Source: Pseudomonas japonica (lineage in GTDB: Bacteria; Pseudomonadota; Gammaproteobacteria; Pseudomonadales; Pseudomonadaceae). Taken from it: DNA of 64,000 nt. Numbering within the stretch: position 1 is the stretch's first letter; each line of letters opens with the position of its first letter. The translations under genes and the position numbers were made by a program. Below the pieces are notes generated by a model. That model did not search any database. It was not told the DNA's origin and saw nothing but the letters and a program-made list of their open reading frames with translations. Positions 42,428 through 51,508 of this stretch are shown in pieces. The DNA lies in assembly GCF_900188455.1 (NCBI RefSeq), contig NZ_FZOL01000028.1:25527-89526 (forward strand), in the 5' to 3' direction.

Positions 42428-43504
42428 ATGAGCCAGTTCCATAGCCTGACCGTCAAGCAAGTGCGCAGCGAAACCCGCGATGCCGTGTCGATCCTCTTCG
42501 ATGTGCCGCGGGAGCTGGACGAGACCTTCCGCTTCACCCAGGGCCAGTACCTGGTCCTGCGCACCCAGCTGGACGACGAGGAAGTGCGCCGCTCCTACTC
42601 GATCTGCACCGGCATCAACGACGGCGAACTGCGGGTGGCGGTGAAGAAGGTCGCGGGCGGGCGTTTTTCCGCCTTCGCCAACGAGGTACTGAGCGCCGGC
42701 GACGTGCTCGACGTGATGCCGCCGTCCGGCAGCTTCCACGTGCCCCTCGACCCGGCGCGCCATGGCCACTACCTGGCGGTGGCGGCGGGCAGCGGCATCA
42801 CGCCGATCCTGTCCATCGTCAAGACCACCCTGGAAGCCGAACCGCACAGCCGCTTCACCCTGCTCTACGGCAACCGCGCCAGCGGCTCGGCGCTGTTTCG
42901 CGAGCAGCTGGAAGACCTGAAGAACCGCTACCTGCAGCGCCTCAACCTGATCTTCGTGTTCAGCCGCGAGCAGCAGGACATCGACCTGTACAACGGCCGC
43001 ATCGACGCCGACAAGTGCGAGCGCCTGTTCGGCCGCTGGGTCGACGTGGCGGGCCTGGAGGCGGCGTTCATCTGCGGGCCGCAGGAAATGACCGAGACCG
43101 TGCGCGATGCCCTGAAGGCCAGGGGGATGGAAGCCGGGCGCATCCACTTCGAGCTGTTCGCCGCCGCCGGCAACGAAGCCCGCCGCCAGGCCCGCGAGGC
43201 GGCGCGCCAGGTGGATGCGGCGGTGAGCCAGGTCACCGTGATCAGCGATGGTCGCGCGCTGTCCTTCGAGCTGCCGCGCAACAGCCAGAGCGTGCTGGAT
43301 GCCGGCAATGCCATCGGCGCCGAACTGCCCTACTCGTGCAAGGCCGGGGTCTGTTCGACCTGCAAGTGCAAGGTCATCGAGGGCGAAGTGGAGATGGACA
43401 GCAACCATGCCCTGGAGGACTACGAGGTGGCGGCGGGGTATGTGCTGTCGTGCCAGAGCTACCCGGTGAGTGAGCGGGTGGTGCTCGATTTCGACCAGCT
43501 CTGA
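42428..43504 (+). CDS. paaE: Phenylacetyl-CoA epoxidase reductase subunit
   Basis: A 358-aa flavoprotein. An FAD-binding reductase domain (RRSYSICTG, residues 55-65) comes first, then an NAD(P)-binding domain (GSGITPILSIVKTTLE, CGPQEMTETV), and last a plant-type [2Fe-2S] ferredoxin domain with YSCKAGVCSTCKCKV and the fourth Cys in YVLSCQSYP. It passes electrons from NADPH to the PaaA di-iron site. Last gene of paaABCDE. Confidence 0.94.
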   Translation: MSQFHSLTVKQVRSETRDAVSILFDVPRELDETFRFTQGQYLVLRTQLDDEEVRRSYSICTGINDGELRVAVKKVAGGRFSAFANEVLSAGDVLDVMPPSGSFHVPLDPARHGHYLAVAAGSGITPILSIVKTTLEAEPHSRFTLLYGNRASGSALFREQLEDLKNRYLQRLNLIFVFSREQQDIDLYNGRIDADKCERLFGRWVDVAGLEAAFICGPQEMTETVRDALKARGMEAGRIHFELFAAAGNEARRQAREAARQVDAAVSQVTVISDGRALSFELPRNSQSVLDAGNAIGAELPYSCKAGVCSTCKCKVIEGEVEMDSNHALEDYEVAAGYVLSCQSYPVSERVVLDFDQL

Positions 43505-43528
43505 CCTTTCGGGCCCGGCGCGCCCCTT

Positions 43529-43629
43529 GTAGGAGCGTGGCTTGCCCGCGAAGGACCGTGAAACGGTCCCCGATAGTGGTGAGGTCCGGGACCGCTGCGC
43601 GGTCCTTCGCGGGCAAGCCACGCTCCTAC
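43529..43629. repeat. REP-doublet palindrome, copy A of a near-identical pair
   Basis: A 101-bp hairpin with arm GTAGGAGCGTGGCTTGCC. It is identical to the element at 48931-49031 except for one base (G versus A in CCGCTGCGCGG / CCGCTACGCGG), including the non-palindromic centre CCCCGATAGTGGTGAGG. Confidence 0.9.
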
Positions 43630-43711
43630 GGGGACCGCGCAGGCAACACCGCTGTACTCCCCAAGCGTGACCGACACAACAACTACAACAAGATCAAGAG
43701 AGCGCACCCCC

Positions 43712-44020
43712 ATGACCCCCAGTCATATCGAATCCATCCAGAACCACCCCGACTTCCAGCAACTGGTGCGGCGCAAGCGCCGCCTGAACGGCAGCCTGAC
43801 CGCCGCCATGCTGGTGATCTACTACGGCTTCGTCCTGCTCGTGGCCTTCTCCCCCAGCACCCTCGGCCAGTCCCTCAGCGGCGGCGTGACCACCGTCGGC
43901 ATGCTGGTGGGCGTGCTGATCGTCCTGCTGTCGTTCGGCTTGACCGGCATCTATGTGTACCGCGCCAACAACGTCCTCGATCCGCTCAACGACAAGGTCA
44001 AGCAGGAGTGCGCGCAATGA
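43712..44020 (+). CDS. DUF485 membrane protein, partner of the phenylacetate permease
   Basis: A 102-aa protein with two membrane helices (about 34-54 and 62-86), starting HIESIQNHPDFQQLVRRKRR. This is the YjcH/DUF485 type, usually encoded just before acetate-permease-like SSS transporters. Its stop overlaps the permease ATG by 3 nt. The pairing mirrors yjcH-actP in E. coli. It is probably an accessory subunit of PaaL. Confidence 0.85.
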   Translation: MTPSHIESIQNHPDFQQLVRRKRRLNGSLTAAMLVIYYGFVLLVAFSPSTLGQSLSGGVTTVGMLVGVLIVLLSFGLTGIYVYRANNVLDPLNDKVKQECAQ

Positions 44021-45579
44021 ACTGGACCGCTATCGGCATGTTCCTGCTGTTCGTGCTGTTCACCCTCGGCGTGACCCGCTGGGCCGCCCTGCGCACCCGC
44101 TCGGCCGCCGACTTCTATACCGCCGGCGGCGGCCTGACCGGGATGCAGAACGGCCTGGCGATCGCCGGCGACATGATCAGCGCCGCGTCCTTCCTCGGTA
44201 TCTCGGCGATGATGTTCCTCAACGGCTACGACGGCCTGCTCTACGCCCTCGGGGTCCTGGCCGGCTGGCCGATCATCCTGTTCCTGATCGCCGAACGCCT
44301 GCGCAACCTGGGCAAGTACACCTTCGCCGACGTGGTCTCCTACCGCCTGGCACAGACCCCGGTACGCCTGACCTCGGCCTTCGGCACCCTGACTGTGGCC
44401 CTGCTCTACCTGGTGGCGCAGATGGTCGGCGCCGGCAAGCTGATCGAACTGCTGTTCGGCATCAGCTACCTCTACGCGGTGATCCTGGTCGGCGTGCTGA
44501 TGGTCTTCTACGTGACCTTCGGTGGCATGCTCGCCACCACCTGGGTACAGATCATCAAGGCGGTGATGCTGCTCTCCGGCACCACGTTCATGGCCTTCAT
44601 GGTGCTCAAGCACTTCGGCTTCAGCACTGAAGCGATGTTCGCCAGCGCCGCCGCGGTGCACGCCAAGGGCACCGCGATCATGGCCCCGGGCGGGCTGCTG
44701 TCGAACCCGGTGGACGCGATTTCCCTGGGGCTCGGCATGATGTTCGGCACCGCCGGCCTGCCGCATATCCTCATGCGCTTCTTCACCGTCAGCGACGCCA
44801 AGGAAGCGCGCAAGTCGGTGTTCTACGCCACCGGTTTCATCGGCTACTTCTACCTGCTGCTGATCGTCATCGGCTTCGGCGCCATCGTCATGGTCGGCAC
44901 CGAACCTGCCTACCGCGATGCCAGCGGCGCGATCATCGGCGGCGGCAACATGGTCGCGGTGCACCTGGCCCAGGCAGTGGGCGGCAACCTGTTCCTCGGC
45001 TTCATCTCGGCGGTGGCCTTCGCCACCATCCTCGCCGTGGTCGCCGGCCTGGCCCTCTCCGGCGCCTCGGCGGTCTCCCACGACCTGTATGCCTGCGTGA
45101 TCCGCAAGGGCCAGGCCAGCGAACAGGACGAAGTGCGGGTGTCGCGCATCGCCACCCTGGTGATCGGTGTGCTGGCGATCATCCTCGGTCTGCTCTTCGA
45201 GTCGCAGAACATCGCCTTCCTCTCCGGCCTGGTGCTGGCCATCGCCGCCTCGGTCAACTTCCCGGTGCTGTTCCTCTCGATGTTCTGGAAGGGCCTGACC
45301 ACCCGTGGCGCCGTGGCCGGCAGCCTGGGCGGGCTGCTCTCGGCGGTGATCCTGCTGATGCTGAGCCCGGTGGTCTGGGTCAACGTGCTGCACCACGACA
45401 AGGCGCTGTTCCCCTACAGCAACCCGGCACTGTTCTCCATGAGCGTGGCGTTCCTCAGTGCCTGGGCCTTCTCGGTCACTGACCGATCGGCCCAGGCCAG
45501 CGAAGAACGCGGCCGCTACCTGGCGCAGTTCATCCGTTCCATGACCGGTATCGGCGCCGCCGGCGCCAGCAAACACTAA
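44017..45579 (+). CDS. paaL: Sodium:solute symporter, phenylacetate permease
   Basis: A 520-aa inner-membrane protein with about 13 helices. It has the SSS-family signatures RSAADFYTAGGGLTGMQNGL, AIAGDMISAASFLGISAMM and GLPHILMRFFTVSDAKEARK. It resembles E. coli ActP and the P. putida PaaL/PhaJ permease. Its position between the epoxidase operon and the porin and paaZ genes makes phenylacetate the likely substrate, symported with sodium. It overlaps the DUF485 gene, and the porin gene starts 31 nt downstream. Confidence 0.88.
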   Translation: MNWTAIGMFLLFVLFTLGVTRWAALRTRSAADFYTAGGGLTGMQNGLAIAGDMISAASFLGISAMMFLNGYDGLLYALGVLAGWPIILFLIAERLRNLGKYTFADVVSYRLAQTPVRLTSAFGTLTVALLYLVAQMVGAGKLIELLFGISYLYAVILVGVLMVFYVTFGGMLATTWVQIIKAVMLLSGTTFMAFMVLKHFGFSTEAMFASAAAVHAKGTAIMAPGGLLSNPVDAISLGLGMMFGTAGLPHILMRFFTVSDAKEARKSVFYATGFIGYFYLLLIVIGFGAIVMVGTEPAYRDASGAIIGGGNMVAVHLAQAVGGNLFLGFISAVAFATILAVVAGLALSGASAVSHDLYACVIRKGQASEQDEVRVSRIATLVIGVLAIILGLLFESQNIAFLSGLVLAIAASVNFPVLFLSMFWKGLTTRGAVAGSLGGLLSAVILLMLSPVVWVNVLHHDKALFPYSNPALFSMSVAFLSAWAFSVTDRSAQASEERGRYLAQFIRSMTGIGAAGASKH

Positions 45580-45610
45580 TCAAGCCAACGACGACTCGGG
45601 AATAACAACA

Positions 45611-46837
45611 ATGAACCCCATTCGCCTTCTCGCCGGGCTCACCCTGCCCCTCGCCTGTACCCCGGCCCTGGCCGGCTTCGTCGAGGACAGCCACGCGAAG
45701 ATCGAACTGCGCAACCACTACATCAACCGCGACTTCCGCCAGGCCAACGCCGCGCAGTCCAAGGCCGAGGAATGGGCCCAGGGCTTCACCGCCAAGCTGG
45801 AGTCCGGCTTCACCGACGGCACCCTCGGCTTCGGTGTCGACGCCATGGGCCAACTGGGCATCAAGCTCGACTCCAGCCGCGACCGCCGCAACACCGGCCT
45901 GCTGCCCTATGGCCGCGACAGCCTGGAGCCGGTGGACGACTACAGCGAACTGGGGGTGACCGCCAAGGTGCGCCTGTCCAAAAGCGTGCTGCGCCTGGGC
46001 ACCCTGCAGCCGCTGCTGCCCGTGGTGACCTACAACGACACCCGCCTGCTCGCCTCGACCTTCCAGGGCGGCCTGCTGACCAGCCAGGACATCGACGGCC
46101 TGACCCTCAACGGCGGGCGCCTGACCAAAGCCAACCTGCGCGACTCGTCGAGCAACGACGATATCGGCTACGGCGCGGCCACCAGCGATCACTTCGACTT
46201 CGGCGGCGGCAGCTACGCCTTCAACCCGCAACTGAGCGTCAGCTACTACTACGCCAAGCTCGAAGAGATCTACCGTCAGCAATTCGTCGGCCTGGTCCAC
46301 ACTCTGCCCCTGGGCGAAGGCCTGAGCCTGCGCAGCGACCTGCGCTGGTTCGACAGCCGCGGCGACGGCGCCGAACGCGCCGGACGCATCGACAACCGCA
46401 ACTTCAACGGCATGTTCACCCTGGCGGTGGGCGCGCACAAATTCAGCGGCACCTTCCAGCAGATGTCCGGTGACAGCGCCTTCCCGTTCCTCAACGGCGG
46501 CGACCCGTACACGGTCAACCTGGTCACCTACAACACCTTCACCCGCGCCGGCCTGGACTCCTGGCAGGCGCGCTACGACTACGACTTCGCCGCCCTGGGC
46601 ATTCCCGGCCTGAGCTTCATGACCCGCTACACCGACGGCCGCCATGCCAAGGCCGCGGGTATCGACAACGGCCGCGAGCGCGAACGCGACACCGACCTCG
46701 CCTACGTGATCCAGAGCGGCCCGCTGAAGAACGTCAGCCTGCGCTGGCGCAACGTCACCTTCCGCTCCGGCAACGGCCTGACCAACGCCCTGGACGAGAA
46801 CCGCCTGATCATCGGCTACACCCTGGCGCTGTGGTAA
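45611..46837 (+). CDS. phaK: OprD-family outer-membrane channel (PhaK-like)
   Basis: A 408-aa porin. The signal peptide is MNPIRLLAGLTLPLACTPALA. The mature start FVEDSHAKIELRNHYINRDF is the hallmark of OprD-family channels, and the chain ends in IIGYTLALW with a terminal aromatic residue. P. putida PhaK is the porin of the phenylacetate cluster. The context (permease before, paaZ after) supports passive uptake of phenylacetate across the outer membrane. Slightly shorter than most OprD proteins (about 420). Confidence 0.88.
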   Translation: MNPIRLLAGLTLPLACTPALAGFVEDSHAKIELRNHYINRDFRQANAAQSKAEEWAQGFTAKLESGFTDGTLGFGVDAMGQLGIKLDSSRDRRNTGLLPYGRDSLEPVDDYSELGVTAKVRLSKSVLRLGTLQPLLPVVTYNDTRLLASTFQGGLLTSQDIDGLTLNGGRLTKANLRDSSSNDDIGYGAATSDHFDFGGGSYAFNPQLSVSYYYAKLEEIYRQQFVGLVHTLPLGEGLSLRSDLRWFDSRGDGAERAGRIDNRNFNGMFTLAVGAHKFSGTFQQMSGDSAFPFLNGGDPYTVNLVTYNTFTRAGLDSWQARYDYDFAALGIPGLSFMTRYTDGRHAKAAGIDNGRERERDTDLAYVIQSGPLKNVSLRWRNVTFRSGNGLTNALDENRLIIGYTLALW

Positions 46838-46869
46838 CAGCGCCCACTACAAGAACCGGAGGACACACG

Positions 46870-48924
46870 ATGTCTGCTGCCCCTACCTTGCAAAGCTTCA
46901 TCGCCGGTCGCTGGATCGGCCAGCACGGCGCCCAGTCCCTGCGCAGCGCCCTCGACGGGCATGTCCTGGCCCATGCCCATGAGGAGCGCCTGGACTTCGC
47001 CGAGGCCCTCGACCATGGCCGCGGCCAGGGCCGCGCGGCCTTGATGGCCCTGGACTTCCAGCAGCGCGCGGCACGTCTCAAGGCCCTGGCCCTGTACCTC
47101 GCCGAGCGCAAGGAGCAGCTCTACGCCCTGTCCCACCACAGCGGCGCGACTCGCGCCGACAGCTGGATCGATATCGAGGGCGGCACCGCCACGCTGTTCT
47201 CCTATGCCGGCATCGGCGCTCGCGAACTGCCCTCGGGCAACCTGGTCCACGAAGGCCCGGCGATCCCGCTGGGCAAGCAGGGCCGTTTCGCCGGCAGCCA
47301 TATCCTGGTGCCGCGGGCCGGGGTCGCGGTGCATATCAACGCCTTCAACTTCCCGATCTGGGGGATGCTGGAGAAGTTCGCCCCGACCTTCCTCGCCGGC
47401 ATGCCGTGCATCGTCAAGCCGGCCACCGCCACCAGCTACCTGACCGAGGCCGTGGTGCGCCTGATGGATGAGTCCGGCCTGTTGCCGCCGGGTGCCCTGC
47501 AACTGGTGATCGGCAGCACCGGCGACCTTCTGGAGCGCCTCGACGGCCAGGACCTGGTGACCTTCACCGGCTCGGCCGACACCGCGGCGAAACTGCGGGT
47601 CACGCCCAACCTGATCCGCCACTCGGTGCCCTTCACCGCCGAGGCCGACTCGCTGAACTGCTCGATCCTCGGCCCGGACGTGACCCCGGACAGCGCCGAG
47701 TTCGAGCTGTACATCAAGGAAGTGGTGCGCGAGATGACCACCAAGGCCGGGCAGAAATGCACGGCGATCCGCCGCGCCATCGTCCCGGCGCGGCACCTGG
47801 ATGCGGTGGCGACCCGCCTGCGCGAGCGCCTGAGCAAGGTGGTGGTCGGCGATCCGTCGCTGGAAGGCGTGCGCATGGGCGCCCTGGCATCCCACGCGCA
47901 GCAGGCCGACGTCGGCGAGCGGGTCGAGCAGTTGCTGCGCAGCTGCGACCAGCTGTTCGGCGCCAGCGATGGTTTCGAACCCCGTGGCGAAGGCGTGGCC
48001 AATGGCGCGTTCTTCGCCCCGACCCTGCTCCTGGCCCGGGATGCCCATGCCGAGGGCGGTGCCCACGATATCGAGGCGTTCGGTCCGGTCAGCACCCTGA
48101 TGAGCTACGACGATCTGGACGAAGCCCTGGTGCTCGCCGCGCGCGGCAAGGGCAGCCTGGTGGCGAGCCTGGTCACCGCCGATCGTGCGGTAGCCGCCAG
48201 GGCCGTGCCGGTCGCCGCGGCCTGGCACGGCCGGCTGCTGGTGCTGGATGCCGAGGCCGCCGCCGAATCCACCGGCCATGGCTCGCCGCTGCCGCAACTC
48301 AAGCACGGCGGCCCGGGTCGCGCCGGGGGTGGCGAGGAGCTGGGCGGCCTGCGCGCGGTCAAGCACTACCTGCAACGGGCGGCGGTACAGGGCTCGCCGA
48401 GCATGCTGATGGCGGTGACCGGCGAGTACGTGCGTGGTGCCGAGGTGATCGAGACCGAGGTGCATCCGTTCCGCCGGCATTTCGAGGAACTGCGCATCGG
48501 CGAGTCGCTGCTGACCCATCGGCGCACGGTGACCGAGGCCGACCTGGTGAACTTCGGTTGTCTGTCGGGCGACCACTTCTATATGCACTTCGACGAGATC
48601 GCCGCGCGGGAGTCGCAGTTCGGCAAGCGCATCGCCCATGGCTACTTCGTCCTGTCGGCGGCGGCCGGCCTGTTCGTCAGCCCCGCTCCGGGCCCGGTAC
48701 TGGCCAACTACGGGCTGGACAACCTGCGCTTCATCAACCCGGTGGGGATCGGCGACACCATCCAGGCGCGGCTGACCTGCAAGCGCAAGATCGACCAGGG
48801 CAAGAAGAGCCCGCAGGGGATTCCGCAGGGGGTGGTGGCGTGGGATGTGGAGGTGACCAACCAGCTTGGGGAACTGGTGGCGAGCTATGACATTCTGACC
48901 CTGGTGGTGAAGAAAGAGGGCTGA
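46870..48924 (+). CDS. paaZ: Bifunctional oxepin-CoA hydrolase / semialdehyde dehydrogenase
   Basis: A 684-aa fusion enzyme from the ATG at 46870 (GGAGGACACACG upstream). Residues 1-520 are an aldehyde dehydrogenase, with general base E258 (FTAEADSLN) and nucleophile C297 (KAGQKCTAIRR). Residues 535-684 are a MaoC-type hotdog hydratase (LSGDHFYMHFDEIAA, RIAHGYFVLSAAAG). The hydratase opens the oxepin ring and the dehydrogenase oxidises the reactive aldehyde to 3-oxo-5,6-dehydrosuberyl-CoA. Full length, both sites intact. Also known as PaaN in Pseudomonas. Confidence 0.94.
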   Translation: MSAAPTLQSFIAGRWIGQHGAQSLRSALDGHVLAHAHEERLDFAEALDHGRGQGRAALMALDFQQRAARLKALALYLAERKEQLYALSHHSGATRADSWIDIEGGTATLFSYAGIGARELPSGNLVHEGPAIPLGKQGRFAGSHILVPRAGVAVHINAFNFPIWGMLEKFAPTFLAGMPCIVKPATATSYLTEAVVRLMDESGLLPPGALQLVIGSTGDLLERLDGQDLVTFTGSADTAAKLRVTPNLIRHSVPFTAEADSLNCSILGPDVTPDSAEFELYIKEVVREMTTKAGQKCTAIRRAIVPARHLDAVATRLRERLSKVVVGDPSLEGVRMGALASHAQQADVGERVEQLLRSCDQLFGASDGFEPRGEGVANGAFFAPTLLLARDAHAEGGAHDIEAFGPVSTLMSYDDLDEALVLAARGKGSLVASLVTADRAVAARAVPVAAAWHGRLLVLDAEAAAESTGHGSPLPQLKHGGPGRAGGGEELGGLRAVKHYLQRAAVQGSPSMLMAVTGEYVRGAEVIETEVHPFRRHFEELRIGESLLTHRRTVTEADLVNFGCLSGDHFYMHFDEIAARESQFGKRIAHGYFVLSAAAGLFVSPAPGPVLANYGLDNLRFINPVGIGDTIQARLTCKRKIDQGKKSPQGIPQGVVAWDVEVTNQLGELVASYDILTLVVKKEG

Positions 48925-48930
48925 CCGTTC

Positions 48931-49031
48931 GTAGGAGCGTGGCTTGCCCGCGAAGGACCGTGAAACGGTCCCCGATAGTGGTGAGGTCCGGGACCGCTAC
49001 GCGGTCCTTCGCGGGCAAGCCACGCTCCTAC
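48931..49031. repeat. REP-doublet palindrome, copy B of a near-identical pair
   Basis: A 101-bp hairpin differing at one base from 43529-43629 and in the same orientation. It starts 7 bp after paaZ, so it may also act as transcription stop or mRNA 3'-end protection for that operon. Confidence 0.9.
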
Positions 49032-49125
49032 GAGGACTTCAACGGCAAGCCTGATCATTGCTGCTCCAGCAACAGGCATTCACCACCGCCCTGCTGCCCC
49101 TCTAGCAACACGCTGCTCAAAATCC

Positions 49126-49145
49126 TGATTTATCAATATAAATCA
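49126..49145. promoter_or_regulatory. Perfect 8-bp-arm inverted repeat upstream of the TonB receptor gene
   Basis: TGATTTAT and ATAAATCA separated by CAAT, in an AT-rich patch 15 bp before a sigma-54-like promoter and about 70 bp before the receptor start. Candidate operator. Confidence 0.5.
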
Positions 49146-49159
49146 ACACGTTAAAAACA

Positions 49160-49175
49160 TGGCACAAACCCTGCT
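49160..49175 (+). promoter_or_regulatory. Candidate sigma-54 promoter of the TonB-receptor genes
   Basis: TGGCAC-AAACC-CTGCT keeps the invariant GG and GC with exactly 10 bp between them, the -24/-12 spacing of RpoN promoters. It lies 38 bp before the receptor ATG. No enhancer-binding protein is encoded nearby. Confidence 0.5.
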
Positions 49176-49213
49176 CTAACCCAAGCATCAGCCATGCTCG
49201 GGGAGGAGCAGCC

Positions 49214-51448
49214 ATGTTCAAACTCAATCCAATCGCCAAGGGTATCGGGCTCAGCCTGCTGCTCGCCGGCCACGTCCACGCCGCCGACGAAGACAGCAGC
49301 ACACCGGCGCTGAAAACCGTCACGGTCACCGCCCAGCACCGCGAGGAAACCCTGCAGGAAGTCCCGGTGGCGGTCTCGGCGGTCCAGGGCAGCAGCATCA
49401 CCGCCGACGGCGTGCGCGCCATGGGCGATATCACCACCTTCATCCCCAACGCCGCGGCGAAGAACCCCGACGGCGACGGCCGCCCGCGCTGGTATATCCG
49501 CGGCCTCGGCACCGGCGACACCGGCGCGGCCACGGTCTACCCGGTGGGCATCTACGCCGACGACGTCTACCTCAACGCCCCGGTGGCCGGCGGCGGGCCG
49601 CTGTTCGACCTGGAACGCATCGAGATCCTGCGTGGCCCGCAAGGCACCCTGTACGGCAAGAACACCACCGCCGGCGCGGTGAACGTCATTTCGAAAAAAC
49701 CCACCTTCGACACCGACGGCTTCGGCACGATCGGCTTCGGCAGCAAGAACGAGCGCATCCTCAGCGGCGCCATCGGCGGCTCGCTGGTGGATGACCGCCT
49801 GGCCGGCAGGGTGTCGCTGTACTCCGAAGAGCGCGACGGCTTCACCCACAACCTGACCAACGACCAGACCTACGGCGACGTCAACAAGAAGGCCGTGCGC
49901 GTGCAGTTGCTGGCCAAGGTCAACGAAGACCTGGAAGCCCTGCTCAAGGTTCACGGTCGCGAGTTCAAGGGCGACGGCAGCAGCGGCTCGCTGCCCCTGG
50001 GCCGCTACTACAACGTCGGCTACCAGCGTCCACATGGACGCAAGATCGAACTGAACACCAACGAGGACTACAAGCTCGACCACAGCAGCACCTCGCTGAC
50101 CCTGAACTGGAACCTCGGCGACTACACCCTGACCTCGATCACCGCCTACGACCACATCCGCAACCAGTCGCTGACCGACGCCGACTACACGCCGTACGAG
50201 GTCAACGGCGCCAGCGACAGCGACGCGACCTACGACCAGTACTCCCAGGAGTTCCGCCTGGCCTCGTCGCCACAGGAAACCCTGCGCTGGATGCTCGGCA
50301 CCCACTACTTCCACGAGACCCTGGACAACAGCGCAATACGCAGCATCATCCCCGGCCCGACGCCGAACGGCACCGGCTCCAACCAGACCGGCGGCACCGT
50401 GGACGTGCGCAACCTCGACTACACCCACCGCACCGACAGCTATGCGCTGTTCGGCAACCTGGCCTACGATTTCACCGATAACCTGACCGTCACCGGCGGC
50501 CTGCGCTGGACCACCGAGAAGAAGGACATCGATCTCGACCTGACCCAACTGACCCGCGCCACCGCCAACGGCCCGCTGATCCCGCTGAGCGCCGCCGGCA
50601 GCAACGGCAATCGCGAGCAGGACAAGCGCTGGGACGCCTGGACCTACGACCTGACCCCGGAATACCGCATCAACGACAACCTGCGGGTGTTCTTCCGCTA
50701 CGCCCACGGCTTCCGTTCCGGCGGTTTCAACACCGGCCTGTCCACCAGCCTGGCGCAGTTGACCACGGTCGACCCGGAAGAACTGGATGCCTACGAACTG
50801 GGCCTGAAGTCGGAGTGGTTCGACCATCGCCTGACGGTCAACGCCAACGTCTTCTACTACGACTACCAGGACATCCAGGTGAACCTGCTGACGGTCAACA
50901 GCGGCATCCTCACCACCGCCCTGACCAACGGCGCCAAGGGCAAGGTCAAGGGCGCCGAGCTGGAGGTCGAGGGCCAGCCCACCGACCGCCTGCACCTGCG
51001 CGCCGCGCTGTCGTTCCTCGATACCGAATACACCGACTTCAAGAACACCAACCCCAACACCGGCGCGGTCACCGCCAACTACAGCGGCAACAGCTTCGTG
51101 CGCTCGCCGCGCTACGTGGTGTCGCTGGGTGCCGACTACACCCTGCCGCTGGATATCCCCGGCAAGCTGGTGGCCGGGGGCGATGTCAGTTTCCGCGACA
51201 AGGAATACTTCCTCGCCGACCGCCAGAGCAGCGCCGACGCCCCGCTCAACCAGCCCCACTACACCCTGGCCAACAGCCGCCTGACCTGGTTCAGCGCCGA
51301 CGAAAAACTCAGCGTCACCGGCTTCGTCAACAACCTCACCGACCGCCGCTACCAGGTCCATGGCCGGCCCAACGGCACTGCCGGACAGTACGTGATCACC
51401 TATGGCGACCCGCGCACCGTGGGCCTGAGCGTCACCAGCCGGTTCTGA
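49214..51448 (+). CDS. TonB-dependent outer-membrane receptor
   Basis: A 744-aa protein with GGGGAGGAG before the ATG. The signal peptide ends HVHAAD. A short TonB-box-like stretch (LKTVTVTAQ) precedes the plug domain (about 45-160), which contains RWYIRGLGTGD, GIYADDVYLN and FDLERIEILRGPQGTLYGKN. A 22-strand barrel follows, ending in VGLSVTSRF with a terminal Phe. It is energised by TonB-ExbBD and takes up a bulky ligand. The plug type is that of the broad sphingomonad-like receptors, not a recognised siderophore receptor. It is followed at 60 nt by a second receptor. Confidence 0.88.
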   Translation: MFKLNPIAKGIGLSLLLAGHVHAADEDSSTPALKTVTVTAQHREETLQEVPVAVSAVQGSSITADGVRAMGDITTFIPNAAAKNPDGDGRPRWYIRGLGTGDTGAATVYPVGIYADDVYLNAPVAGGGPLFDLERIEILRGPQGTLYGKNTTAGAVNVISKKPTFDTDGFGTIGFGSKNERILSGAIGGSLVDDRLAGRVSLYSEERDGFTHNLTNDQTYGDVNKKAVRVQLLAKVNEDLEALLKVHGREFKGDGSSGSLPLGRYYNVGYQRPHGRKIELNTNEDYKLDHSSTSLTLNWNLGDYTLTSITAYDHIRNQSLTDADYTPYEVNGASDSDATYDQYSQEFRLASSPQETLRWMLGTHYFHETLDNSAIRSIIPGPTPNGTGSNQTGGTVDVRNLDYTHRTDSYALFGNLAYDFTDNLTVTGGLRWTTEKKDIDLDLTQLTRATANGPLIPLSAAGSNGNREQDKRWDAWTYDLTPEYRINDNLRVFFRYAHGFRSGGFNTGLSTSLAQLTTVDPEELDAYELGLKSEWFDHRLTVNANVFYYDYQDIQVNLLTVNSGILTTALTNGAKGKVKGAELEVEGQPTDRLHLRAALSFLDTEYTDFKNTNPNTGAVTANYSGNSFVRSPRYVVSLGADYTLPLDIPGKLVAGGDVSFRDKEYFLADRQSSADAPLNQPHYTLANSRLTWFSADEKLSVTGFVNNLTDRRYQVHGRPNGTAGQYVITYGDPRTVGLSVTSRF

Positions 51449-51508
51449 TCCCGTCAGCCGGCGCCGCGCAGCGCCGGCATCCTTTGCGTGTTACAGGAGT
51501 AGCCTTGC

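Noticed and set aside
43529..43629. CRISPR-like repeat arrays
   Set aside because: The repeated units are self-complementary hairpins scattered singly between genes, with no regular spacers and no cas genes. They are REP-type palindromes.
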